64,000 nucleotides of DNA from positions 310,001 through 374,000 of the forward strand of contig JACEHZ010000596.1 in assembly GCA_017893485.1 (NCBI GenBank), read 5' to 3'. Below the pieces are notes generated by a model that searched no databases, was not told the DNA's origin, and worked only from the letters and a program-made list of their open reading frames with translations. Origin of the DNA: Hemerocallis citrina. Its lineage: Eukaryota > Streptophyta > Magnoliopsida > Asparagales > Asphodelaceae. This document shows positions 33,098-44,364 of the stretch, in pieces (the first letter of the stretch is position 1; each line of letters opens with the position of its first letter). A program made the translations under genes and the position numbers.

Positions 33098-34913
33098 ATG
33101 CATCCAAAAGAGAAGGGGAAGGCAGCGGTCTCCAGCCGAAGAACCACTCTTTTTCCTCCTCCTCCTCCTCCTTCTCCAGTTCAAGATGTTCTTCTTCAAC
33201 AGCCTCCTCCTCAATAGGCCCCTCCAGGGTCTCGGGGGGCTCCCGTCGGAGTCGTCCAAAGCAACATCCTCCTCATGACCATGTTGCGGTTCCAATCCTC
33301 CAGTTGACTCTATGGCTTCTCAAAGCCCTCCCGAGCGGCATCTCCGTCAAGTGATTGTCAACCGTCAAAAGGGGGTTGACCTCCGAACTCGCCTGAGTGG
33401 ATGGCGAGCCCTTGGGGGAGTCCATCAACCTGAGCACCTAGGGGCCTCAAGAGTCCGGACCCCATGAAGAACAAGAACCAGAAGATCCCCTCCCTCGAGT
33501 AGGCGAAGAGAGTCCCCTTAACGTCATCGGTGGAGAAGTTATACTCCGGTAAACCGAGCCACACATAGGGACCTCTAAGCTGGAGAGGCACCAGTCACAA
33601 GGGCGGAGTTCCAAGATTTTCAAGAGGTCGTTCTGCGGGCCCTCAACGTCGCTCCCAACCACGAGCAACGGGCACCTAGTCCTCAACCTGCCCCAAGCCG
33701 TCACCAATGCAATCCTAGTCCCCTTTCACATGGGACAGAGTCTAGGGGCTCGGCAGGATATGACCGAAGGGAAGACTCGATCTACCACCGTCTCCATGAG
33801 ATGGAGAGGCACCTTGGCCGACTTGACAGAGAAGAGAAACAACGGGCAAGGAATTTCCGCCCGAGCAGGTCCCCATTCTCCCGAGCCATCATGGAAGCCC
33901 CGGTCCCGCAAAACTTCAAGCCCCCTAACTTTGAGTCATACAACGGGGAGTCGGACCCAGCCGACCACATCGAGAGTTTTTAAAATCTCATGATGATCCG
34001 CCAGGCGTCGGATACGCTCCTTTGCAAAATCTTTCCTGCCACGCTGAAGGGGCCTGCAAGAGAATGGTACTCTCGATTCGCCCCGGCCTCCATTTTCTAG
34101 TTCGATCAGTTCGAAAGGTCTCTTCCTAACTCATTTCGCAAGTAGCCGTCGGGCTGAGAAAACAAGCATATCAACCCTCTGCCAAAGAAAGGGTGAACAC
34201 CTAAGAGATTATGTTCAGCGTTTCACCGCCGAAGCCCGGTCTATTGCCTCCCTCAACCAGTTCGTAGCCTCTGCGGCATTCGAGCACAACGTCACTAATG
34301 CCGACCTCAAGGCGTCCCTTGCCAAGAAGCCTCCTCGAGACTTCTCAAAACTTCTACTTAGGAGTGAGAAATACATTCGAGTGGAAGAGGCTCTCAACAC
34401 CCCGAGTCTTAAGGAACCATATTTCGGGAACAAACGGAAGAATACGAGTGAAGAAGGATCCCAGAAATTTCAGAGGGACGACAATGGCCAACGCCACCCA
34501 GCTCCTCATTTTGAGAAGTTTACCCCCTCAATGCTAGTATATCAGTAGTTCTCATGGAGGTGGATAAGGAAGGGCTACTCCGCACTCCCCGTAGAATGAA
34601 TACCCCTGGCAAGAAAAGAAACAGGAACAAGTGGAGCTGCTTCCATATGGACCACGGCCACGACATGGATGGTTGTCGGGATATTAAAGAGAAGATCGAA
34701 GAACTCATACAACGAGGACATCTGGCCAAGTTCGTCCGAAGAGACGGGGCCGATATTCCGCCCTAGAGAGCCTACAAGCGAACAGAGAGGTCCGCCGAGT
34801 TCCAAGATTCCGAACCTGGGGCCGTCCTCCACCTTATCCATGGAGGTCCAATGGGGGGAGAACCAAACTCCTCCCAAGAGGCCCTCACCCTATCGTAGAA
34901 GTAGATTTTCAGT
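33098..34913 (+). pseudogene. gag: Element A gag remnant (Tat type), heavily broken
   Basis: From the ATG at 33098 (MHPKEKGKAAVSSRRTTLFP) the region carries a Pro-rich start and then, in shifting frames, the Tat gag landmarks. These are MEAPVPQNFKPPNFESYNGE (33889 on), DPADHIESF, ASDTLLCKIFPATLKGPARE and the zinc-like motif WSCFHMDHGHDMDGCRDIKE (34632 on), followed by IHGGPMGGEPNSS. There are many stops and several frame changes, for example TAA at 33981 and TAG at 34764. Protease-like sequence is not reached. The same order is seen in elements B and C. Confidence 0.8.
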
Positions 34914-35079
34914 TTTCAATAAGGTTGATGCTTGTAACACGGCCAAGAAACATGTAATATTGGCTTGCCCCATTGAAGCGGCCACTTAATTCATCTCAAT
35001 AAAACCCAGCTTTTTCTATTGAAAATTATTGCACACTTCTATCTCTCTGAGTCACGTCTACGACTTGCCTAAGGTAAGT

Positions 35080-35345
35080 TCGGAGCCCAGCTCGTCCTAC
35101 AGAGCTGCTCCTACAACATACTAAGCTCAAAAGATGAGTTTGGAGTCCAACACTTGGTTCGACGTTGCCCTAGCCGCTTGCAAATAAGCAAGTGCGGGGC
35201 AGCTTGTCATTCGGAATTTCTCCTGCAACTCGTTAACTTTCTTAACAACAAGTTTAGAGTCCAACACTTGGTTCGACGTTGTCTTAGCCGTTGCAAACAA
35301 GCAAGTGCAGGGCAGCTCACCATTCGGAATTGCTCCTACAACTCG
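35080..35345. repeat. Two-copy repeat, about 121 bp, in element A
   Basis: Two copies contain GAGTCCAACACTTGGTTCGACG and GCAAGTGC(G/A)GGGCAGCT followed by CATTCGGAAT. Confidence 0.75.
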
Positions 35346-35990
35346 TTAAACCTCTTCTCAACAAGTTCAAAGCTAAAACTCTCCCCTATAGTTGCTCCTC
35401 AGACTTGTCTCCCAAACGGCTCTCTCCTAGAGCCAAGCTCTCCGTTCCGCTGGCCTCCAGGGCGAACCTCTTCTCAACAAGTTCAGAGCTAAAACTCTCC
35501 CCTAGAGTTGCTCCTCAGACTTGTCTCCCAAACGGCTCTCTTATAGAGCCAAGCTCTCCGCTCCGCTCGCCTCCAGGGCGAACCTCTTCTCAACAAGTTC
35601 AGACCTAAAACTCTCCCCTAGAGTTGCTCCTCAAACTTTCTTCCAAATGGCTCTCTCCTAGAGCCAAGCTCTTCGCTCCGCTCGCCTCCAGGGCGGATCT
35701 TTTCTCAACGAGTTCAGAGCACAAATCTCTCCTAGAGTTGCTCCTCAAACTTGTCTTCCAAACGGCTCACTCCTAGAGCCAAGCTCTTCGCTCCGCTCGC
35801 CTCCCGAGTGGCCTTCTTCTCAACGAGTTCGGAGCACAACTCTCTCCAAGAGTTGCTCCTCAAACTTGTCTCCTAAAACGACTCTCTCCTAGAGCGAAGC
35901 TCTTTGCTCTGCTTGCCTCCCGAGCGGCCTTCTTCTAAGAGAGTTCGGAGCCTAACTCATCTAGAGGAGCTCCCTAAACTCATCTCCAAG
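35345..35990. repeat. Tandem array, about 117-bp unit, five to six copies, in element A
   Basis: The block CTTCTCAACAAGTTCAGAGC recurs at about 35350, 35468, 35585, 35702, 35817 and 35932. Each copy also has GAGTTGCTCCTCA, CTCCTAGAGCCAAGCTCT and CTCCGCTCGCCTCC. Arrays like this are common in the non-coding part of Tat elements. Open frames across it are repeat artefacts. Confidence 0.85.
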
Positions 35991-36195
35991 AATGAATCTT
36001 CCTAAGAGCCATACAAAGCACTTCTCAACTTCATGAAGATAAGTATGTTGCAGGACTATTTTGACCATGAAGAATTATGATTCTTCGACTTATCACTAAA
36101 GAGAAGTTGTAGATCTTTAAGTCAGCTTCGAAACGAGGGGTCACACGTCCCGATCCGACCTTCGTAGCCCTGGGTAGGTGAGTTCCAATACAACC

Positions 36196-36437
36196 GCTTG
36201 CCAAGCTCGCCGCGGATGTCGAACAGACGTGTTTCCGAGCTGAAAATAGCTAAAATTGCGTTGACCAATCAACGCTCTTCCTGGCTCAACATTTCGTTCG
36301 CCAAGTTCAACACTTCGTTCGCCAAACTCGTCGCAGATGTCGAACAGACGTGTTTCCGAGCTGAAAATAGCCAAAATTGCGTTGACCAGTCAATACTCTT
36401 CCTGGCTCAACGTTTCGTTCGCCAAGTTCAACACTAC
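36196..36437. repeat. 125-bp repeat of element A, interrupted by element B
   Basis: Two copies here each contain GATGTCGAACAGACGTGTTTCC and GCGTTGACCA(A/G)TCAA. A third, diverged copy continues at 52360-52470 beyond element B. The last bases ACTAC (36433-36437) are the target duplication of B. Confidence 0.8.
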
Positions 36438-37230
36438 TGTGGTGGGGTAAAAATGGCTTGGGGCCCAACCAGGGCCCAATACGACTCTCACTCAAAAATA
36501 GGAAAAACAACAATCTGGCTCGGCCTCGAGCCAGACAAGGTCGGCGCCGAACCTCAAAGTTCACCCCCACAGAACTGGTCTCCTCGTATCCGACGAGCCT
36601 CAATGGTCCTCGGCCTCCGATACGTGACAGCCCCACGGGCCGTCCCCCCATCCTGGCGCAGTATGAGGATGACCTGGCACAGCCTAGGCCCTCCGATTCT
36701 CCCAGAGGCACAGGAGACCCATGATCAGCCATGTCAGCTCCAAATACCACCCAGGGTTTTGCCACGTCAGCCCTATACCACTCCTGGTATTGCCACGTCT
36801 GCCCTAAACCCCCTGGGCCTTCTGCCATGTCAGGTCCATGGGCTTTCGGATTCAGACCTGGCCCCCAAGCGGATCTAAACCCGATTGGAATTCTCTATAA
36901 ATACTAGACCCTCACCCACCTTTTGAGGTAACCAATCTTTTGCCACTTAAATTCACCTAGTTATTGCTACTCTCTCACAGAGACTGACTAGATCGTCGGA
37001 GGGTCCACCACCGGGATAAACCCCGGTGTTCCAGGACCGTCTGCAGGTACACAAGACCTCGGATCCGAACCCTCTGATCCGAGCCCAGACATCCACCTCA
37101 TTCCGAGCCCGTCACAGGTTCCGCCCGGTCAGCCGAGGGTCGTCAGACGAGCAGCTTTCTCCTTCAATACAAATCGAGTCCGAACTCACACCTGGTGCAT
37201 CCACACGTCTCCCAGAAACAAACCGCATCA
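36438..37230 (+). repeat. Element B 5' LTR
   Basis: It starts TGTGGTGGGGTAAAAATGG and ends AACAAACCGCATCA. It has a TATA box (CTCTATAAATACTAG at 36893), GAGGTAACCAATC 30 bp on, and the hairpin module. A 173-residue antisense frame in it is regarded as incidental. Confidence 0.93.
36999..37048 (+). promoter_or_regulatory. Conserved LTR hairpin module (element B, 5' LTR)
   Basis: TCGGAGGG is followed by a perfect 7-bp stem CACCGGG/CCCGGTG with a six-base loop (37009-37028) and then CTGCAGG. The second LTR keeps the stem exactly at 52138-52157. Confidence 0.55.
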
Positions 37231-37254
37231 GGTTAGCACCGTCTGTGGGAACAC
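37231..37254 (+). other. Element B primer-binding site region
   Basis: GGTTAGCACCGTCTGTGGGA directly follows the LTR and matches the Tat-type primer site (TGGCGCCGTCTGTGGGAA) with changes. Confidence 0.7.
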
Positions 37255-37310
37255 TGCTTCAGAAGCCGACCCGAGTCCGACCATCAAGGGACCTCGACAG
37301 CCGAACTCTC

Positions 37311-38487
37311 ATGGCCTCCACGGGCAAGGGGGCTGCTTCCTCCGTCAACCGACGGGACTCGCCCCCACCAACTGCTAACGCCGGGCCATGCATTTCAAAG
37401 CACAGGGCTCCCCATCAGGAGTCCCAAAGGAGCGTCACCCGTCAAGTCCAGCCCGACCTACGGGGGATAATCGTCAACCGGCAGATTACCCACAGCAGGG
37501 GAAGGGCCGCTTCCAACCCGGCCCCGAACCATCCAAGACCGCCCCCCGAGGGACGGAGGCCAGCGCTCAGCCGCATCGGAAGGCAACCTTCGGACCGACC
37601 AAACAGGGTCGAGGGAGCCCCCGTCACTCACAAGGAGTTTCAGGACTTCCGAAGAGAAATTCTTGGGGCTCTCCGACGGGCCCCCCAGGGAGGAAACCCT
37701 CCATTCCCAAACCGTATCGGACACCGAGGCTAGCGTGTCCCGCCCGTCAACAATCCAGCCAGAGGACGATGACATACTCCTAAGGCGCCTCCGAGAAATG
37801 GAGGACCGCCTCGACCACATAGGAGACGGCGGCCAACGAGCGGCTCAGGAGTACAGACCTGTCCGTCCTCCTTTCTTCGCTCCCATCCTCCAAGCGGAAA
37901 TACCCAGGAATTTCCGACCACCTCAATTCGAGACCTAAGACGGCGAGGGAGATCCTGCTGATCACATGGAGGGTTTCAAAACCCTCATGATGATTTACAG
38001 CGCCTCGGATCCCCTGCTGTGCCGAGCCTTCCCTGACACCCTTCGGGGTCCGGCTCATGAATGGTTCTCGAAGCTCACCCCCGGCTCCATTTACTCCTTC
38101 GACCAACTAGAGGGCAATTTTCTTGCCCACTTTGTCACCAGCCGGAAGGCCGAACGGACCAGCGCCTCTTTACTTGGCCTCAGACAGATAGAGGGGGAGT
38201 CACTCAGAGTGTTCGTCCAGAGGTTTACCGCAGAGGCAAGGTCGGTCTCCTCCCTTGATCCTGGCGTCGCCTCCGCGGCATTTCGGCACAACGTCCGTCA
38301 TGAACAGCTGAAGGCTTCTCTGGCAAAGAAACCCCCCGTCGACTTTCCCGACCTCCTCAACAAGGTCGAGAAATACATTAGGGCAGAAGAGGCTCTTAAC
38401 CCCGAAGATACCAGGGAGGCCACCGGGAAGGGAAAACGGAAGGTCGAAGAAGTCGAACCATCAAAGAAAGCTCCGAGGGACGCGGGG
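37311..38487 (+). pseudogene. gag: Element B gag, N-terminal part
   Basis: The ATG at 37311 (MASTGKGAASSVNRRDSPPP) starts a Pro/Arg-rich N-terminal region. A frameshift near 37675 shifts reading to the frame SVSRPSTIQPEDDDILLRRL, and a TAA at 37936 replaces a Tyr codon of the conserved FETYDG-type motif. After it the Retrotrans_gag core is intact: DPADHMEGFKTLMMIYSASD, LRGPAHEWFSKLTPGSIYSF, NFLAHFVTSRKAERTSASL, SLRVFVQRFTAEARSV. It ends at 38487, where the hAT element inserted. The same frame resumes exactly at 44365 after one copy of the duplication. Confidence 0.88.
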
Positions 38488-39323
38488 TAGGGATGCTTTC
38501 GGATAAGGACATATTCGATTCGATCCGCATCCGAATCCGATTTTTTTGCGGATACGGATATGAAAAATCCGTATCCGGGCGGATACGAATACGGATTCGG
38601 ATATCCAAATCCTAAAAAATTCGGATTCGGATACGGATACGGATATTAATAAAAAAGTGGATTCGGATACGGATATCTGCTTAATTTAATATCTATTTAT
38701 TTAATATATATATTTAATTGTTATATCAATCAGTAAAGTTAAACCCTAATCAGCTACGCCTACATCCCGTATTCAGTAGATCCAAAATCAAAAATCCCAA
38801 ATCAACTCCACATCGACTCCAAAATCGAATCCAAAATCCTCTTCTCTCCCGTCTTCCTCTTCTCCGGTTCTCCCCAATTCCCAGTCCCCATCCCCAACTC
38901 CACTCCACATCAACCTCGCATTCCCCCGTCTTCCTCTTCTCCCCCATCCGGACCCGTCTTCATCGCGTCTGCTCGCCAGCCCCGTCGCGAGATCGAGAGA
39001 TCGAAGCCCCATCGCCAGCGCCCCGTCCACAGTCGCCAGTGCCCCGTCGCCAGCCACGCCCCCGCCTCTTCTCCCCTTCCTCTCCCGCAGCCAGAGTCGA
39101 CGGCAGCCGTCATCCCCGTCCTGTCGTGCATCCCCTGTCCGCCGTTAGAGTCGCACTTTGTTGAAGAGACGGTATAAATCTCTTTCTCACTCTATTTTTG
39201 AATATATTATTCACTGTATTTTGGTAGTTTTAACTTTTAAGTTACTGCATATTCATAGGTGCAAAGTGATTAATTATATATTATATGTTAATGTTTTTTT
39301 CATAGGTTCAAAATAGTCTCATC

Positions 39324-41617
39324 ATGTCTTCTCCTAATGAACAATCTATCACTCAACCCATTAATACCGAATCATCAAGTAACTCAAATGCTCAAATACG
39401 AAAACCACCAAGAAGTAGATCGGATGTGTGGAAAGATTTTGTAAAATATGACGAGGATGTAAAAGAAATGGTGGATGGGAAAGAGATAGTGACAAAACGC
39501 AAAAAAGCCGAGTGCATGCATTGTCATTTCAAAACTAATGCGGATAGTAGACTTGGAACTACACACCTAAGGAACCATATAACAACATGTTCAAAGAAAC
39601 CGAGAGCCGATATACGCCAAATGTTGATACGAGCATCCTCCAAGAAAGATGATGGAACTTGTAGCCTAGAAAATTTTCAATTTGACAATGAGAAAAGTCG
39701 CTATAAACTTGCACAAGCAATTATTGCTCATGAATACCCATTCAATATAGTGACACATAGAACGTTTTTGGATCATTTGCATTCTCTTCGTCCCGAACAC
39801 ATAGTTCCTTCTCGCAATACAATCACGGAATTGTGTATGAATGTCTATGTTGATTACAAGAAGAAGCTGTTGGACACATTTTCCTCGCATACAAGTAGGA
39901 TAAGTTTCACAATGGATAAGTGGACCGCATCTTCACAACAAAAGTCATACTTGTGTGTTACTTCTCATTTCATTGATGCTAATTGGAATTTGCAACGGAG
40001 GGTTGTCGGTTTTATTAAAGTTAGAGGGGGTACGGGAGTTATTATTTGTGATGTTTTTATGTCGTGCATGCTTCAATGGAATATAGATAGTAAGATTTTT
40101 ACCGTTACCGTTGATAATGACACGGCTAATGATGTTGCTATCTCTTTGGCAAAGGATCGTATTTTAGATACGCTTCCTTGCAAGGATTCTTTTTTTCATG
40201 TGAGATGTGCCGCACATATTATTAATCTTGTTGTCCAAGATGGTTTGAAGCAAATCTCCGAAGCTATTCATAATGTGAGGAAAAGTATTAAATATATTAC
40301 AATGTCACCACAAGTGCAAGAAAGTTTCTATGATATTGCTAAACAACTTGGTGTGAATGGAAGACATGTTTTCCTTGATGTTTGCACAAGATGGAATTCC
40401 ACTTATGATATGTTAAGTGTTGCACTAGAATATAAGCAAGTCTTTAGTAAATTCCGTCTCAAAGACAACAAATACAATTCTTGCCCATCGGGAGATGAAT
40501 GGAATCATATTGATACCATGAGTAATTGCTTGAAGCATTTTAATGATCTCACTAAGCTTATTTCCGGTTCCGATTATTGTACTGCTAATCTTCTTTTCGA
40601 GGAATTTTGTGAAGTTTTATTACTTCTAAATGAATGGGAGAGAAGTTCAAATACTACAATTGTGAGAATGGCAACTGCGATGAAGAAGAAGTTCATGAAG
40701 TATTGGTTGAAAGCTAACAAGCTTTTTACCGTTGCAACTTTTTTGGACCCAAGATATAAATTAGTTGCCATTAAGTTGTATTATGAAGAGATATATGGTT
40801 TTGATGGTGCAAGACAGTTAGAAAATATTGTAAAGTTAATCAAGGAACTTCATGGTGAATATTCGCAAAATTCTCATGAGAAAAGTCAATCTATACCACA
40901 AGGAGTTGGCTCAAGCAATTATTCACGAAGAGTTGAAAGTGTTGGTGAAAAGAGAATGAGTAGATTTAATCAATATATTCAGAGTTGTCAAAGCTTGCCT
41001 ACGAAGACGGATTTAGACATATATATGGAGGAGGGTGTTCTTATGTGGGATGATTCTACAATGGAAAATTTTGATATATTAGCTTGGTGGAGAGGGAATA
41101 TCGGAAAGTATCCTATACTTGCAAGGATTGCAAAAGATGTTTTTGCTGTTCCGGTTTCCACAGTAGCTTTTGAATCCACCTTTAGCACTAGTGGTCGTGT
41201 GATCCGTTGTCATAGAAGTCGAATGAAGAAGGAAACAATTGAAGCCTTGATATTAACTCAAGATTGGCTACGAGCAGAGGATGGAGGTATTTGCAATACT
41301 CGCCCTCTTTTCGCCCTCTTTTTTGCATATATTTATTAATCAGTATCTAATTATCTCTATTGTGTGTTAATTTGTAGCATCCAAAGTAGAACTATTTTCT
41401 AATGATTTGGTCAATGAAGATGCTAGAACGGAGGATGAATATGTGACTCTTATACCAACAATTCTAGGTATGATGAGATTCAAATAACGTTACACACTTA
41501 CACCACTTGCACGGATTTTTGATTGTTTGCACAAATATAATTTTATTAATTTTTTTTTATTAAGGTGACGATGAGGTGGATGAATATATCTTCGAACAAT
41601 TGGATGATGATTATTGA
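39324..41617 (+). CDS. hAT (Ac-like) transposase, three exons, intact
   Basis: Exon 1 runs 39324-41286, exon 2 41378-41467, exon 3 41565-41617. Both introns are GT-AG and phase 1, and the spliced length of 2106 bp gives 701 residues with no stop. A BED zinc finger (C64-x2-C67, H85-x3-C89) binds DNA. The RNase H-like core has D198 (FTMDKWTA) and D264 (TVTVDNDTAND), with an RCAAHIINLVV block after it. The C-terminal hAT dimerisation region (WWRGNIGKYPILARIAKD) contains the likely third acidic residue near E617 in AFESTFSTSGRV. A 5' UTR intron (about 39172-39304) is suggested by GT and TTTTTCATAG. Read without splicing, the frame ends after 671 residues in intron 1. It probably catalyses excision and insertion at its own TIRs. 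Whether it is expressed is unknown. Confidence 0.93.
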
Positions 41618-42434
41618 TCTTTTCATTCTGGGTTGATGGAAGCCCGCTTTCTTTTGAAGACTTGGTTGATCATCATATGGTTTATTTATAGATGTAATGT
41701 GAGGTGACAGTATGGAGGGCCATTTGTTTGACCTTTCTTTTTGTTATTTTGGATGGATTTTGAGTTATGAATCAAAGTAAACTACTAAAGGAAAGATTTT
41801 CTCACATTTCTTTTCTTCATGTTAATGTCTCATATAGTCATCAAAGTTTATCAACTTTTTTCTTTATAATATTATGTTAATTATTCTTCTAGTTGTGCAC
41901 CTGAAGGGTAAATTAGCTGCAGTGTCCTATTTGCAATGATTGACTTTACTATTTTTGGTTATAATGTATCATCAACTGATGTACCTATTTTCGTGGTGCA
42001 GAAAAATACCATGGAATTGTTCTTATCCCACATACTCATTGTATTTTCTGCTGATTGTACTTACTAATTAATGTTTTTTTCATTTGGAGTTGTGCTTCTT
42101 TAGCTTATTACAGGGCATCTCATGGAATCCCAAATCAATTTCTTCAAATGACATTTTGTTAAACTCACCTTCATGCAGGGATCAGTCCTTAATTTCTTTA
42201 TTTTTCATTTGGAGTATGGCTCCTGGCCTTGCAAAAAACTAACTATTTTTTTATGCAGATGTTTGTTTTCTAGATGGAAATTAGGGGCTCTCAAGTCTCA
42301 ATTGTAATCACTTCTGTGTTGCACAAAAAATAAAAGTAATCACTGTTCTTAGATGATCCTTTTTAAAAAAGAAAAGAAAAAAGTTCATAGATACATATGA
42401 GGTAGATTACATATGCATCTATATTTCTGTGCAG

Positions 42435-42625
42435 ATAAGAGGAGCCTGCCAAACTTCTCAAGCAAACAGGTAGCTTGCATTTGTGAAACTTTTTCATTTG
42501 CACTTGCTTAGACAATTTTAACTTTCTGATTCCTATATCTCAAGTCTGAAAGTATTGCATGGCGGGTTGTTGATTGGAGAGAAAAGTTGGCTTTGCAACA
42601 TCTTAATTCTGGTCTGACCAAAGAA
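42435..42625 (+). pseudogene. Captured exon pair of an unidentified host gene inside the hAT
   Basis: Two short open stretches are bounded by splice signals. The first is 42435-42469 (after TGTGCAG, before GTAGCT) and the second is 42545-42625 (after TCTCAAG, before GTTAGT). Lengths of 35 and 81 bp keep one frame across the junction, reading KRSLPNFSSKQ and then SESIAWRVVDWREKLALQHL. I do not recognise the protein. The arrangement looks like a piece of genomic DNA with exons and introns, carried by the transposon next to the recognised dehydrogenase fragment. Confidence 0.45.
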
Positions 42626-43270
42626 GTTAGTACTTTATCTAAATGCATTCTGGTTTAGTTTTTGTTGATTATATTGTATTACTGAAACCCGATAGATGAT
42701 TTCTAGAGCAGAGTAAAAACTTAAGAATAGAAAGTATATGAACATAATTTCAGTGGGAAAATTAGCATTGAGTGTATGGAGTTTACCTTGATGATCAAGA
42801 AATACCTGAGAGTTATCATATTCGTTATTTTTAATCAATCAAGGGTCATGTTTGTTCTGAAGTACCTGAGGGCTATCCTATGTTGTTCAGGCGAGTGTTC
42901 ATCAAGTGTCAGGTTTGTCATGTATATCGGCATTAATATTGGATTCATTTTGAAGTGTCAATGGTTCCTAGACGGCTAGACTACCATACAGTGCTATCAT
43001 TTATCACATAAGCCAGTATCACAATTTAATTTATTTCACTTATTAAGTTATAACAATGATTATAAGATTCATTTTAATGTGAACAGGAAGCACCTGACAG
43101 TTAGATAACTGAATCAAAATCCACAGAGAACACTTTGCACCACTGTCACCCAATTAGAAAACTTTCCAAATTCCAGTTAATATGTGTCTTTTTCATTGTC
43201 TTCTTGTACATGAAAGTAATTTAACACTAGCTTATATTGCTGAAGCTAATATGTGTCTTTGGCTTGCCAG

Positions 43271-43752
43271 GTTTTAGATGGCTAAGAGCCCACCTGTAAA
43301 AAATTTAAACAGCAGGTACCTTGTGTTCATCTTTGTCTTTAAGTTGAACAGCAGATCGAGTAATCTTATTAACTATTCGGTGTTGTTGTCACTAAACTTG
43401 ATTTTTTCTTTATTTAACTTAATATGCAGTATGCGTTTAATTTGTTCTCGCGTAATGCACCAGTTCTCTCAAATGGGTAGAACGATCAAGGAGGAAATGA
43501 AATTAGTGAAGGAGACAAGAATATTTTGGGTGAGTACTTGTACACATAAATCTAATTCTTGTGTGCCTCTTTTATATTTTCTCTCCTTTTATTCTTTCCA
43601 AATATCATTTAACATCAACTGATCTATTTTATACGTACACTTTATAATAGAATGACACTGATGTCAAAGTGAGTGCTACATGCATACGTGTTCCTGTGAT
43701 GCGTGCACATGCTGAAAGCGCCAATCTGCAATTTGAAAAGCCACTTGATGAG
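43271..43752 (+). pseudogene. Captured fragment of aspartate-semialdehyde dehydrogenase
   Basis: Three exons with preserved GT-AG borders are seen: 43271-43315, 43430-43529 and 43651-43752. They read (V)LDG-stop-EPTCKKFKQQ, then YAFNLFSRNAPVLSNG, then NDTDVKVSATCIRVPVMRAH AESANLQFEKPLDE. This is the C-terminal half of plant aspartate-semialdehyde dehydrogenase (Asp-family amino-acid synthesis, plastid), including the R-x-H region that holds the catalytic His. A TAA in the first exon, a TAG and a frameshift in the second show it is not functional. The Cys-containing active-site exon and the NADP-binding part are missing. It lies in the same orientation as the transposase, as expected for Pack-type gene capture. 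Confidence 0.85.
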
Positions 43753-44364
43753 GTAAGACTGAAAAAAGAGTGGACTGTAGATTATGTTTGCAATCATACA
43801 ATACCAATCTGGAATGAATTCTTTGTTAATCATTAAGCATCTGTATTCCATGAGATTGATTCAGATAGTTAAATGTTAGAAATATTGAAGGTGAATTGTC
43901 TCCTGAAAGATGAGCAAACATGAAAACCCATCTTTACTGTTTGTCCCTGTAAACAACTATGGGTGAATTAATATCCATGCTGTATATCTGTATGTCTTGT
44001 TTTCAATTTGTTTAACTTTTGTATATTCTGAAGTCATCTCATTTTAGGCCTGCAACAAGAATTCAACAAGTGTTAAGAGTTATAAGAGCATTATAAAGTA
44101 GGAAATAGACACACAAATATTAAATGACTAGTTAAGAAAAATAAATAGCAAAAACTTTATATTTAATATCCGAATTCGTATCCGTTATCCGGTTGACCGT
44201 ATTCGATTCGCATCCGTATCCGAAAATTGCGGATACGAATATGATTTTTATTTTCCGAGTCATATTCGTATCTGTATCCGAATCCGTTTTTGGAATGCGG
44301 ATACGGATATTGGTATAGCCAATATCCGATCTGTATCCGATCCGAAAGCATCCCTAACGCGGGG

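Larger units (their letters stand above)
38488..44356 (+). mobile_element. hAT transposon, 5.9 kb, with complete transposase and captured host DNA
   Basis: The terminal inverted repeats TAGGGATGCTTTCGGAT are perfect at both ends, and the flanks carry the perfect 8-bp duplication ACGCGGGG (38480-38487 and 44357-44364). Subterminal regions (38488-38700 and 44165-44340) are full of GGATACGGAT/ATCCGTATCC motifs, the likely transposase-binding sites. A spliced Ac-type transposase gene (39324-41617) is intact. The right half holds exons of host genes, including aspartate-semialdehyde dehydrogenase. Precise loss of the element would restore the gag frame of element B. Confidence 0.95.

Noticed and set aside
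33447..33911. Minus-strand frames in the gag region of element A
   Set aside because: They are shadows of the decayed gag on the plus strand. GC-rich codon positions keep the opposite strand open.
36307..36828. 173-residue antisense frame in the element B 5' LTR
   Set aside because: It lies across the LTR border and the 125-bp repeat, and the counterpart in the 3' LTR is shortened. GC-rich LTR sequence explains it.
43271..43752. Functional aspartate-semialdehyde dehydrogenase gene
   Set aside because: Only the C-terminal exons are present, with stop codons and a frameshift, inside a transposon.
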